Shown here: positions 53,025-61,042 of the stretch, piece by piece
Layout: the number at the start of each line of letters is the position of its first letter
Position numbering within the stretch: position 1 is the first letter of the stretch
NCBI GenBank assembly: GCA_030614255.1
Contig: JAUWKI010000002.1
Coordinates: forward strand, 68,449-129,490
DNA: 61,042 nucleotides
From: Actinomycetes bacterium
Lineage (GTDB): Bacteria > Actinomycetota > Aquicultoria > UBA3085 > Oleimmundimicrobiaceae
Reading direction: 5' to 3'
Translations under genes and position numbers: made by a program
The notes under the pieces: generated by a model
Seen by the model: the letters and a program-made list of their open reading frames with translations, nothing else
Databases searched by the model: none
What the model was told of the DNA's origin: nothing

Positions 53025-53125
53025 AACCAAAAAATAGAAAAAAATACAATATATGGGGTTGTTTATACAAATATACACAATATATTGTGGATAACTCTGT
53101 GGAAATGGGGAAAACTAAAGAAATT
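53025..53125. repeat. DnaA-box repeat, copy 3
   Basis: Contains TGTGGATAA (53086-53094) followed by TGTGGAAAT, and the same AT-rich left half as copy 2. It directly follows TIR element copy A. It lacks the trailing hairpin of copies 1 and 2, diverging after AAAGAAATT. Confidence 0.8.
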
Positions 53126-53493
53126 CGGGAGTCTATTAGTTGGAAGTGCGGAGATTTTTAGTTCATTGTTCGTAGTTCATAGCTCATTGCTTTGCCATAA
53201 GCAATAAGCTTTAAGCTATCTGCTGCTTATGAGATTGCCGCACTCCCTTTGGTCGTTCGCAATGACGAGAAAGAACTGTTCCATACCCCATACTCCATAC
53301 TCTATATGCTATCTGCCAATTGCCATATCATCCCTCATTTCATTCCCCTTGGGTCGGACTTCGTCTCGGAGGACTCCAGTCTGAGAGAGACCCTCCGAGG
53401 TCAAGACCGGGATGACCCTGCCTCAGGCCTTGGGGGAACAAAGGGTCATTTTTAGGCGCAAACAGGCTTTCTTCTTGGGTTTTTAAATACCTC

Positions 53494-53666
53494 GTGGTTC
53501 TCGCTAGAGCGACTCTGAGCACGCCGTCAAACGAGTGAGGCTCGAGTAGCAGCGGCACCGTGCCTACCGGCAGGCAGGAATCGCGTGCCCGAAGGGTAAA
53601 TAGCGATTTCGCTCTGCGAGAGTAAGCGAGTAGGCGCGCGCAAGCAGAGTCTCAGGTGAGAGCCAC
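53494..53666. repeat. TIR element, copy B (173 bp)
   Basis: Same as copy A except for about 21 extra bases that include the palindrome GCCTACCGGCAGGC, apparently inserted into the interior. The rest is nearly identical, which suggests recent duplication. Confidence 0.65.
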
Positions 53667-53756
53667 AAAAAAAGAATTCTTAGACAAATAAGAAAATGAA
53701 GGGAGTAAAGAGTCGTGCTGCAAAGATCGAAGGAGCAAGTAGGCGTGCTTACTCGT

Positions 53757-56453
53757 CTACTTGCTTCTTGTTTTTTTCACACGCACCGCACACACCTTAA
53801 GCTCAGGAATTTTTGATATCGGGTCAAGTGCAGAGTTGGTAAGCATATTTATCGGAGACTCCTTGAAATGGAAAGGCACAAATATGGTTCCTTTTGGAAC
53901 GCGATGAGTTACACATGCTTTAACTTTCACTCTTCCGCGACGTGAGGCAAGCTCGACCCAATCATCGTCTTTTATCTTAAACTTTTTGGCATCCTCGGGA
54001 TTTATCTCAACCCTGGCCTCTTTACAAACCTCATCAAGCCCCATGGAATGCCTGGTCATCGTGCCGGTATGAAAGTGATATAGAAGTCTCCCGGTAGTTA
54101 AGATAAACGGGTATTCTTTATCGGGTTCTTCCGCCGGCGGTCTGTATTCAACAGTGTGAAACTTGCCCAATCCGCGAGCAAATTTTTCCGTATGAAGAAT
54201 CGGTGTCCCCGGATGCGTTGCATCTGGACACGGCCACTGAACACTTTCTCCGCTTATTCTCTCAAACGTTATTCCGCCATAAGTTGGGGTGATGTCCGCA
54301 ATCTCCTTGGTGATCTCGGCAACCGTAGTGTAGTCCATGTCATAACCCATGGCCTTTGCCAAATCGGAGATTATCAGCCAGTCCGGTCGGGCGTTGCTAA
54401 CCGGGGTAATAGCCCTTCTTACCCTTTGAACTCGCCTCTCGGTATTGGTAAATGTTCCATCCTTCTCGGCGAAAGTAACTCCCGGCAATACAACGTCGGC
54501 TAGTTCAGCTGTCTCAGTTAAAAATATGTCCTGAACAACCAAAAAATCCAACTTTTCAAAAGCTTTTTTCACATGACTTAAATCGGGATCCGAAAGCATA
54601 GGGTTTTCGCCCAAAATATAGATGGCTTTAACTTCGCCACGCAAAGCGGCATCCGTCATTTCGGTAATGCTTAACCCGGGCTTTTTCGGAAGTTTTACTC
54701 CCCAAATATCTTTACATTTATCAATAATTCCCGAATCGCAGACATTTTGATAGCCGCTTATACAGCCGGGAAGTGCTCCCATATCACAAGCACCCTGGAC
54801 GTTGTTTTGTCCCCGAAGAGGGTTAACTCCGGTTCCGGGTCTTCCGATGTTTCCGGTAAGCATAGCCAGATTAGCGATGGAGAGGACATTATCAGTACCG
54901 GTTGTATGCTGGGTAATGCCCATGCAATAGAAGATTGCTCCATTCTTAGCCGAGGCAAACAGTCGTGCTGCCTCCCGCAGAGAATCCGCTGGGATGCCGG
55001 AAATCTTCTCGACTTCCTCGGGTGTATAATTGGCAACTACTTTCTTTAATTCTTCATAACTTTCTGTCCTATTCTCGATAAACTTTTTATCTTCGAGGCC
55101 CTCTCCGATTATCACGTTCATGAGGCCGTTTAAGACCGCGACATCGGTTCCCGGTTTTTGAGAGAGCCACGTATGAGCATATTCAGTCAGCCGAATTTCT
55201 CTGGGGTCTATCACAATAATCTCTGCGGCGAAATCGGAGACCGCCCTTTTCATCTCGAGAGCAACTATCGGATGATTCTCGGTGGTATTCGAGCCGATAA
55301 CAAGAATCACATCGGCTTTATATATGTCAGCGATGGAATTTGTCATCGCCCCACTCCCAAACGCTTTGACCAGACCGGCCACCGTTGGAGCGTGTCACAA
55401 CCGGGCACAATGGTCGATATTGTTTGTGCCAATCACCGCCCTCATAAATTTCTGCATCAAATAATTTTCCTCGTTGGTGCACTTTGCCGAGGAGAGCCCC
55501 GCAATCGCATCGGGACCGTGTCTCTTCTTTATCCTTGAAAACTTGTCTGCAACAGTTTTAATCGCCTCATCCCAGGAAGCCTCAACAAGCTTCCCATCTT
55601 TTCGAACCAACGGAGAGGTAAGCCGGTCGGGATGATTCACAAAGTCGTAACCAAACCGCCCCTTTGCACACGTGTTCCCCTTATTTATACCGCCCTCGAC
55701 ATCGGACGAAACGCGAACGATTTCACCATCTTTAACTTGAAGCTCGAGCTCGCAGCCACAACCGCAGTAAGGACAGATCGTCTTTACTTTTTCTATCTCC
55801 CAAATTCGCCCCTTATACCTGCTCATCTTCTCAGTTAAAGCTCCTGTTGGACATGTAGATATACACTGCCCGCAAAGCTCGCATTTTGTCTCAATGAGCG
55901 ACCTGTCATAAGGAGTTGTTACTACGGCATCGAAACCTCGATTTGCAAAGGTATATATTCTATCCTGTTGAACCTCTTCGCAGATGCGAACACAGCGACC
56001 GCAGAGGATACACTTATTTAAATCTCTCTCAATCAAGGGGTTGTAATCTTCAATGGTATAGGTGTGTCTTTCTCCTTCAAAACGGTTCTCTTCTATCCCC
56101 AGCTCATAAGCTAAATCTTGCAGCTGACACTGGCCGGCACTCTCACAAGTTACACAGCTCAACTCATGGTCGGAGAGCAACAGCTCAACTATAGTTCTCC
56201 TTATTTTATAAAGTGGAATCGTATTTGTCTTTACGACCATTCCATTGGCAATCTCAGTTGCGCAAGCGGGTAAAAAGTTTCTTGCGCCCTCAACTTCAAC
56301 AAGACACACCCGACAAGCTCCGTAGGGTTCGAGCCGTGGGTCGTGACAAAGAGTAGGTATTTTTATGCCGTTCTCTTTGGCAACCTCAAGTATAGTTTGG
56401 CCCGATTCGGCCTCAATTTTTTTATCATTAATCGTTAAGCTTATCTTAGGCAT
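53757..56453 (-). CDS. fdhA: selenocysteine formate dehydrogenase alpha subunit (NAD-linked type)
   Basis: One gene interrupted by an in-frame TGA at 55395-55397 read as selenocysteine (residue 353 of about 898). The context DHCARL-Sec-HAPTVAGL matches the active site of formate dehydrogenase. The N-terminus is NuoG-like: a [2Fe-2S] domain (HDPRLEPYGACRVC), His-Cys3 cluster (HELSCVTCESAGQC), two [4Fe-4S] sites (CILCGRCVRIC and CELCGQCISTC) and the CPYCGCGCE cluster of the Mo/W domain. The rest binds two pterin guanine dinucleotides. It oxidises formate or reduces CO2 and passes electrons to the NuoF/NuoE-like partners upstream. Confidence 0.95.
55352..55394 (-). promoter_or_regulatory. SECIS-like hairpin after the UGA codon of fdhA
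   Basis: Immediately 3' of UGA, the RNA CACGCTCCAACG pairs with CGTTTGGGAGTG (10 of 12 positions), and an upper stem GGCC/GGTC closes a GGTCT loop. The E. coli fdhF SECIS has the same GGUCU loop at the same distance. This is the bacterial signal that recruits SelB. Confidence 0.85.
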
Positions 56454-56464
56454 ACTTCCTCCAC

Positions 56465-56893
56465 TTATTTTTCTCTTCTCTTCATAACTCGAGCCCCAAG
56501 CTCAATTAAGATGCAATCAATAAAGTCTTTAGCAAAATTGGCGATATCGGAGACAGAAAGAATTCCCACGACCTTTCCTTTGACAGTTACCGGCAGATAT
56601 CTTATCTCCAATTCCTCAAGAAGTTTGGCGGCTTTTGCCGCTTCCATCTCGGGAGGAACCGAGACGACGCTCTCATACATAAAATCCCTTACTTTGGTTT
56701 TTTCTACATCCAAACCAGCAGCGACAACCTCAACCGCTACCATCCTGTCGGTAACTATCCCAAGAAGCTCTTCACCATCGATGACCAAAAGTGAACCAAC
56801 TTTCTTTTTCTTCATCAAGTTTGCCGCCTCTTTAGTGCTAGCACCCGGAGAAATCGATACGGGTTTTCTGGTCATTATGTCTTTAACAATCAT
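56465..56893 (-). CDS. two-CBS-domain protein
   Basis: A 142-residue protein made of two CBS domains (VKDIMTRKPVSISPG, LLVIDGEELLGIVTDRMV; then VRDFMYESVVSVPPE, YLPVTVKGKVVGILSVSDI). Such pairs bind adenine nucleotides or similar and sense energy or redox state. It sits between the NuoF-like gene and fdhA with 20- and 11-base gaps, so it may report the cell's energy state to the formate dehydrogenase complex (inference). Confidence 0.9.
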   Translation of the reverse strand: MIVKDIMTRKPVSISPGASTKEAANLMKKKKVGSLLVIDGEELLGIVTDRMVAVEVVAAGLDVEKTKVRDFMYESVVSVPPEMEAAKAAKLLEELEIRYLPVTVKGKVVGILSVSDIANFAKDFIDCILIELGARVMKRREK

Positions 56894-56913
56894 GGGAAAC
56901 TCCTTTCAAAGGC

Positions 56914-58719
56914 CTACTTCGCGACATATATCGCGTCAAACGAACAGTGTTGCATACAGATGCCGCATTTTACACATTTCGTCACATCTATTTCATGTGG
57001 CTGCTTCTTTTCCCCTCTTATTGCCCCAACCGGACAGTGTTTTTTGCAAACCCCACAGCCCTTACAAACATTATCTTTAATAACGTAGGTGATGAGCTCA
57101 GAACATACTCCCGCTCGACATCTTCCCTCTTTAACATGCTCTTCAAACTCCTTGCGAAAATACTTAAGCATCGTGAGTACCGGATTCGAAGCTGTTTGGC
57201 CCAAACCACAGAGCGACGAAACCTTAACATCCTCTGCTAACTGCTCTAAGAGAACAACTTCTTCTTCACTACTTTCACCCCTTGTCATCCGTTGAAGCAT
57301 CTCAAGCATTCGCTTCGTTCCAATGCGACAGGGGGCACATTTCCCGCATGACTCTTTCTGAGTAAAGGCCAAAAAGTATCTCGCCAAATCCACCATGCAG
57401 GAGCTCTTATCCATAACAACCATCCCACCGGAGCCCACTATGGCACCTGTTTTAGCTAGCGACTCATAATCTATTGACGTATCGAGAAACTTGGCCGGGA
57501 GACATCCACCAGATGGACCACCTATCTGAACCGCTTTAAACTCTTTGTCGTCCTTTACCCCACCACAGATGTCGAATATTACTTCTCTAAGGGTCGTCCC
57601 CATGGGAACCTCAACCAACCCACCATTTTTAACTTTCCCCGTAACCGCAAAAATCTTGGTACCTTTGCTCTTTTCTGTCCCAATTGAAGTAAATTTATCG
57701 ACTCCATTGACAATTATCCAGGCCACATTCGCAAGTGTTTCAACATTGTTGATATTGGTAGGTTTGCCCCAAAGACCTGATTGAGCCGGAAAAGGTGGGC
57801 GAATGCGAGGCATCCCTCTTCTGCCCTCAATTGAAGCTATAAGAGCCGTCTCTTCCCCGCAAACAAAAGCACCCGCTCCTTCCTTTATCTTGACGTTAAA
57901 ATTAAAGGAGCTATCAAGGATGTTCTTACCCAAAAAGCCTTTCTTCTTGGCTTGCTCAACAGCAATCCCTAACCGTTTAACAGCTAAAGGATACTCGGCT
58001 CGCACATATATATATCCCTCGGAGGCACCAATGGCGTAGCCGGCAATCACCATCCCCTCCAGAATGCTGTGTGGATCGCCTTCCAGAACACTTCTATCCA
58101 TAAATGCGCCGGGATCCCCTTCATCGGCATTGCAAATTATGTACTTTATGTCACCGGGGGCTTTTCGGGCAAAATCCCACTTAAGCCCCGTGGGAAATCC
58201 TGCTCCACCACGACCCCTTAAGCCGGAGGCCTTAACCTCCTCAATAACCTTTTCGGGAGTCATCTCGCTTAAAACTTTTTTAAAAGCTTTATAGCCACCA
58301 TGTTCAATATAGTCATCTATATCTTCGGGATCGATTAGACCACAGTTCTTGAGGACGATTCTGTTTTGCTTTTTATAAAAATTTATATCCTTATAAAGAG
58401 GAATTTTTTTGTTCGTCAGTGAGTCTTCATAAAGCAAATCCTCAACAACTTTGCCCCCAACCAAATGCTCTTCAACAATTCGGGGCACGTTCTCCACAGA
58501 AACTCTCGGGTAAAAAAATCCTTCGGGTTGAATAACAACGATTGGGCCCTGTTGACAAAAACCATGACAACCAGTTTGAACGATATCGATTTCTGAAATT
58601 TTTCTCTTTTTAAGCTCGCTCTTAAAAGCGGCTTTTACCTTCATAGACCCGCTTAGGACACAGCCAGTTCCCGTACATATAAAAACTCTAGTCTGTTTTC
58701 CTTTAACCATAAATTTCAC
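56914..58719 (-). CDS. nuoF: NuoF-like NADH-binding flavoprotein (HndC/HydB type)
   Basis: A 601-residue protein. The N-terminal thioredoxin-like [2Fe-2S] domain (CTGTGCVLSGS, QTGCHGFCQQGP) is followed by the NuoF core: FMN/NADH site GLRGRGGAGFPTGLKW and ICNADEGDPGAFMDRS, the [4Fe-4S] site ESCGKCAPCRIG, and a C-terminal two-cluster ferredoxin (CKGCGVCKKHCPVGAI, CVKCGICMQHCSFDAI). This layout is that of bifurcating hydrogenase and formate dehydrogenase subunits, linking the formate dehydrogenase to NAD(H). It abuts acsE without a gap. Confidence 0.93.
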   Translation of the reverse strand: MKFMVKGKQTRVFICTGTGCVLSGSMKVKAAFKSELKKRKISEIDIVQTGCHGFCQQGPIVVIQPEGFFYPRVSVENVPRIVEEHLVGGKVVEDLLYEDSLTNKKIPLYKDINFYKKQNRIVLKNCGLIDPEDIDDYIEHGGYKAFKKVLSEMTPEKVIEEVKASGLRGRGGAGFPTGLKWDFARKAPGDIKYIICNADEGDPGAFMDRSVLEGDPHSILEGMVIAGYAIGASEGYIYVRAEYPLAVKRLGIAVEQAKKKGFLGKNILDSSFNFNVKIKEGAGAFVCGEETALIASIEGRRGMPRIRPPFPAQSGLWGKPTNINNVETLANVAWIIVNGVDKFTSIGTEKSKGTKIFAVTGKVKNGGLVEVPMGTTLREVIFDICGGVKDDKEFKAVQIGGPSGGCLPAKFLDTSIDYESLAKTGAIVGSGGMVVMDKSSCMVDLARYFLAFTQKESCGKCAPCRIGTKRMLEMLQRMTRGESSEEEVVLLEQLAEDVKVSSLCGLGQTASNPVLTMLKYFRKEFEEHVKEGRCRAGVCSELITYVIKDNVCKGCGVCKKHCPVGAIRGEKKQPHEIDVTKCVKCGICMQHCSFDAIYVAK

Positions 58720-59499
58720 CTAGTCCAGATAAGAATGGCAATAAAGAACCTCGTTTCTTAATATATTAACTGTCTTTGCGACATCCATTAATTCTTTGTC
58801 CAGAGGATCAGCAATCGCGGCATCCAAACCAACGGTCGCAAGCATAGCGAGATACGTCCTATCTAAAAGCGGTTTAGTTTCGACAGGAACACCATTCGAT
58901 ATATTGCTAAGCCCAACAACCGTCTTAAGCGGAGGGTCATTCAACTGCCTGAACATCTTTATTGCCTCGATTGCTTCCTGAGCTTGCTCTTGAGCAACGG
59001 CAATTGGAAGAATTAACGGGTCGAGATAGAGATCCTCCATTGGAACCCCTTTCTCCGCCATCTTCGCCATGATATCAACCGCTATGGCTATCCTCTCATT
59101 GGCATCACGGGGAATGCCTGTTTCGGTCATGGTCAACCCGATTACACAAGCCTCATACTTTGCAGCCAAACTCATCATTGTTTCAAGCCGATTTGGCTCA
59201 CCAGAAGCAGAATTTATGATAGGTTGTTTCTTGCAAACCTTAAGACCTGCTTCCATGGCCTCAGCATTAGTTGTATCTAAACAAAGTGTTACATTGACCG
59301 CTTCCTGAACGGTCTTTACGACCCATTCCATCACTTCCGGGCCATTTTTGCGAGCTGGCCCAATGTTTATGTCTAAAATATTTGCACCAGCCCCAACCTG
59401 GGTCATCGCCATATCTTGAATTGGTTTCGGGTTACGATTTTTCATGGCGGGGCCTATGGTCATCGACATCACATTAATTTTCTCTCCAATTATTAACAT
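58720..59499 (-). CDS. acsE: methyltetrahydrofolate:corrinoid iron-sulphur protein methyltransferase AcsE
   Basis: A 259-residue pterin-binding TIM barrel that moves the methyl group from methyl-H4folate to the corrinoid iron-sulphur protein, the last step of the methyl branch of the Wood-Ljungdahl pathway. Motifs close to AcsE: MLIIGEKINVM, LDINIGPA, LCLDTTNAEAMEAGLK, IGLTMTETGIP, DLYLDPLILPIAVAQE and VGLSNISNG. Full length for the family. It is set between the NuoE- and NuoF-like genes, 14 bases after the former. Confidence 0.92.
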   Translation of the reverse strand: MLIIGEKINVMSMTIGPAMKNRNPKPIQDMAMTQVGAGANILDINIGPARKNGPEVMEWVVKTVQEAVNVTLCLDTTNAEAMEAGLKVCKKQPIINSASGEPNRLETMMSLAAKYEACVIGLTMTETGIPRDANERIAIAVDIMAKMAEKGVPMEDLYLDPLILPIAVAQEQAQEAIEAIKMFRQLNDPPLKTVVGLSNISNGVPVETKPLLDRTYLAMLATVGLDAAIADPLDKELMDVAKTVNILRNEVLYCHSYLD

Positions 59500-59513
59500 C
59501 TATACCCCCAATG

Positions 59514-60029
59514 TCAGTTTAATGTTTTCTTTTTGGATCTCATGTTACGTATAATTTCTCGAGCCTCTTTAGGCGTTAACCGCCCATAGGTTTCATTATT
59601 TATTCTCATAACAGGAGCAAGACTACAAGCCCCCAGACATGCAACCGATTTCAAAGTAAACTGGCGATCATGAGTGGTTTCATCTTCCTCAATACCTAAT
59701 TCGTCAGCCAACGCCTCTGTTATCTTCTTCGCGCCGCTTACATGACAAGCCGTCCCGTGACATACCGAAACCACGTTCTTGCCCACCGGAATAAGAGAAA
59801 ATTGCGAGTAGAAAGTGGCCACACCGTAAAGCTGACTCAATTGAATCCCCGTGGCCTCGGAAATATAGTCCAAAACATCCTCAGAAAGATAACCAAATCT
59901 TTTCTGTATCTCTTGAAGCAACGGGATGGTCGCCCCGGTATAATTTTTGTACCTATCAATGATATCGGAAATTTCAGAGAGATTGAATTCTTCACCATTC
60001 GATTTCTCACATCTACATTGATGTGCCAT
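59514..60029 (-). CDS. nuoE: NuoE-like [2Fe-2S] subunit (HndA/HydC type)
   Basis: A 171-residue thioredoxin-like [2Fe-2S] protein with the four ligands in SVCHGTACHVSGAKK and VACLGACSLAPVM. The N-terminal helical part (IPLLQEIQKRFGYLSEDVLDYI) is typical. It would pair with the NuoF-like protein and FdhA to form the NAD-linked complex. Confidence 0.92.
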   Translation of the reverse strand: MAHQCRCEKSNGEEFNLSEISDIIDRYKNYTGATIPLLQEIQKRFGYLSEDVLDYISEATGIQLSQLYGVATFYSQFSLIPVGKNVVSVCHGTACHVSGAKKITEALADELGIEEDETTHDRQFTLKSVACLGACSLAPVMRINNETYGRLTPKEAREIIRNMRSKKKTLN

Positions 60030-60063
60030 CTAAACCCCCCTTTCCTGAAAATAATCTAAATTT

Positions 60064-60849
60064 CTAACCTACAACCGCTTCAAGTTTTTTCCGAAGAGAA
60101 TCGATCTCTTCTACAAACATCTCATCGAGGTCATAGGACGATTTTCCTTCAATATCGGCGAGACGAACTTTTTGGTTCTCACTTATCCAACTAATTATGG
60201 GCAAATCCGGAATTTCTTTTCTTATCTTTTCTTCTACACAACCCTTCTCACTATCTCTAACCTTATTTACTACCAAAAAAATCTTCTCAATTCCTATATC
60301 TCTGGCAAGATTTCTTATCGACTTTGCCGTTTCTATGCTGCGAAGACCGGGCTCGACCACGATTACAAAAACATCTACGGACTCAGCTGTTCCCCTTCCC
60401 AGATGTTCAATGCCCGCCTCCATATCCATGATGACCACCTCATCGCGCTCCAACAGTAAATTCCTTAAAAGACTTCGCAAAAGAGCGCTTTCGGGGCAGA
60501 TACAACCTCCGCCTCCTTTTTCCACGCCTCCTAAAACCAAAAGCTTTATGCCCAAAAGCTCTGTCCCCAACTTTTCAGGGATGTCGTCAACTTTAGGATT
60601 TATCTTAAAAAAACTTCCTACGGTACCTGGCTTCGCCCCGGTGCGCTCCTCAATCAACTTCTTCATCTGTGAAATTGGCACAATCTCCTGCTGTATCTTA
60701 GAAACACCAGCGATGGCAGAGCCAAGGTTAGCATCAGGGTCAGCATCAACCGCTAGAACCTTATAACCTTTATCTTTATATAGTCTGGCAAACGCCCCGG
60801 CGATGGTCGTCTTTCCAACCCCGCCCTTGCCCGTAATTGCTATCTTCAT
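60064..60849 (-). CDS. cooC: CooC/AcsF-type nickel-insertion ATPase
   Basis: A 261-residue SIMIBI-class ATPase with deviant Walker A GKGGVGKTTIAG and DADPDANLG. The CxC motif in GGGCICPES, which binds metal at the dimer interface in CooC, is present. It would load nickel into CO dehydrogenase/acetyl-CoA synthase, whose genes are not in the window. First gene of the unit running to fdhA, with a 34-base gap to the NuoE-like gene. Confidence 0.9.
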   Translation of the reverse strand: MKIAITGKGGVGKTTIAGAFARLYKDKGYKVLAVDADPDANLGSAIAGVSKIQQEIVPISQMKKLIEERTGAKPGTVGSFFKINPKVDDIPEKLGTELLGIKLLVLGGVEKGGGGCICPESALLRSLLRNLLLERDEVVIMDMEAGIEHLGRGTAESVDVFVIVVEPGLRSIETAKSIRNLARDIGIEKIFLVVNKVRDSEKGCVEEKIRKEIPDLPIISWISENQKVRLADIEGKSSYDLDEMFVEEIDSLRKKLEAVVG

Positions 60850-60894
60850 TTAAATCCTTTTCTTCGTCGATAGATAATTAAAAAATAAAAGTGA

Positions 60895-61020
60895 AAATCC
60901 AGCCCTAAAGGGCAACCCTTTAAACCAGCTTTCAAAATCAGCCCTTAAAGCAGCCACTAGCCGTTAGCCAAAAGCTAAAGCATAAAGACCAATAACTAAT
61001 AGCTATCAGCCCCTTCACCT
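60895..61020. repeat. gccataagc-family repeats at the right edge
   Basis: CACTAGCCGTTAGCC and CTAATAGCTATCAGCC belong to the dispersed family seen at 13.4-14.4 kb. No gene is visible between cooC and the window end. Confidence 0.5.
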
Positions 61021-61042
61021 TCACCCCCACCTTAATCCTCCC

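Larger units (their letters stand above)
52640..53756. repeat. 1.1-kb intergenic region made largely of repeats
   Basis: Holds the promoter of the defence operon, two TIR elements, DnaA-box repeat copy 3, and words of the gccataagc family (about 53200-53225). No protein gene is supported between the defence operon and fdhA. It marks the right edge of the accessory island. Confidence 0.6.

Noticed and set aside
53249-53455. Short plus-strand frame in the right repeat region
   Set aside because: It is composed of dispersed repeat words and has no ribosome site or protein-like pattern.

Overview
The window looks like the chromosome of an uncultivated, anaerobic, probably monoderm (single-membrane) bacterium with an acetogen-type metabolism. 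The metabolic evidence is a selenocysteine formate dehydrogenase with NADH-dehydrogenase-like partners, the Wood-Ljungdahl methyltransferase AcsE and a CooC-type nickel-insertion ATPase at the right end. Two secreted wall hydrolases of the kind found in Gram-positives, and no outer-membrane genes, point to a monoderm envelope. A deep actinobacterial or Firmicutes-like lineage is possible, but nothing here fixes the phylum. Intergenic regions are crowded with families of short repeats and hairpins.

Layout. 0.1-0.3 kb: small ribbon-helix-helix protein. 0.5-11.0 kb: an 11-gene Mrp/Mbh-type cation antiporter operon (E, F, G, MbhD-like, MbhE+B, C, D, two further D-like subunits, a small His-rich membrane protein and a 990-residue NuoL-like subunit with a coiled-coil tail). 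No hydrogenase or other redox subunits are visible beside it. 11.1-24.8 kb: signalling and envelope genes (two diguanylate cyclases, galT, pilT, pilB, HDAC-like hydrolase, YjbQ family, NlpC/P60 hydrolase, amidase, a toxin-antitoxin pair, an M6-like membrane protein) and tRNA-Pro. 25-29.2 kb: the selenocysteine machinery, selA-selB-tRNA-Sec. 29.3-38.3 kb: CapA-like enzyme, stand-alone RAM domain, VanZ-like protein overlapping a truncated archaeal-type PEP carboxylase, a zinc-finger/Hfq-like fusion, a phosphodiesterase, Lon, and a surface protein with two small partners.

38.3-53.7 kb is an accessory (defence) island: a type IIG restriction-modification enzyme with a second nuclease-like gene, a toxin-antitoxin pair, a DUF3024 protein, a Fic protein whose promoter region was hit by an IS481-type element (27-bp ends, 5-bp target duplication), and a tight four-gene operon. 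That operon encodes a small protein, a 904-residue protein with alpha-CTD-like repeats plus a sigma-70 region 4 helix-turn-helix, a winged-helix protein and a GHKL/Hsp90-type ATPase. Three copies of a repeat carrying oriC-like DnaA boxes lie at the two ends and between the two halves of the island. 53.8-60.9 kb: cooC - nuoE-like - acsE - nuoF-like - CBS protein - fdhA, with an in-frame UGA read as selenocysteine and a SECIS-like hairpin directly after it.

How it fits together. The selenocysteine genes at 25-29 kb supply the insertion machinery that fdhA at 54-56 kb needs (selD is not in the window). Formate dehydrogenase opens and AcsE closes the methyl branch of the Wood-Ljungdahl pathway. 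The antiporter could couple ion gradients to that low-energy metabolism. The best candidates for undescribed biology are the transcription-factor-like/GHKL operon (47.4-52.6 kb), the zinc-finger/Hfq fusion (32.0-32.6 kb), and the DnaA-box repeats and folded element in the island.
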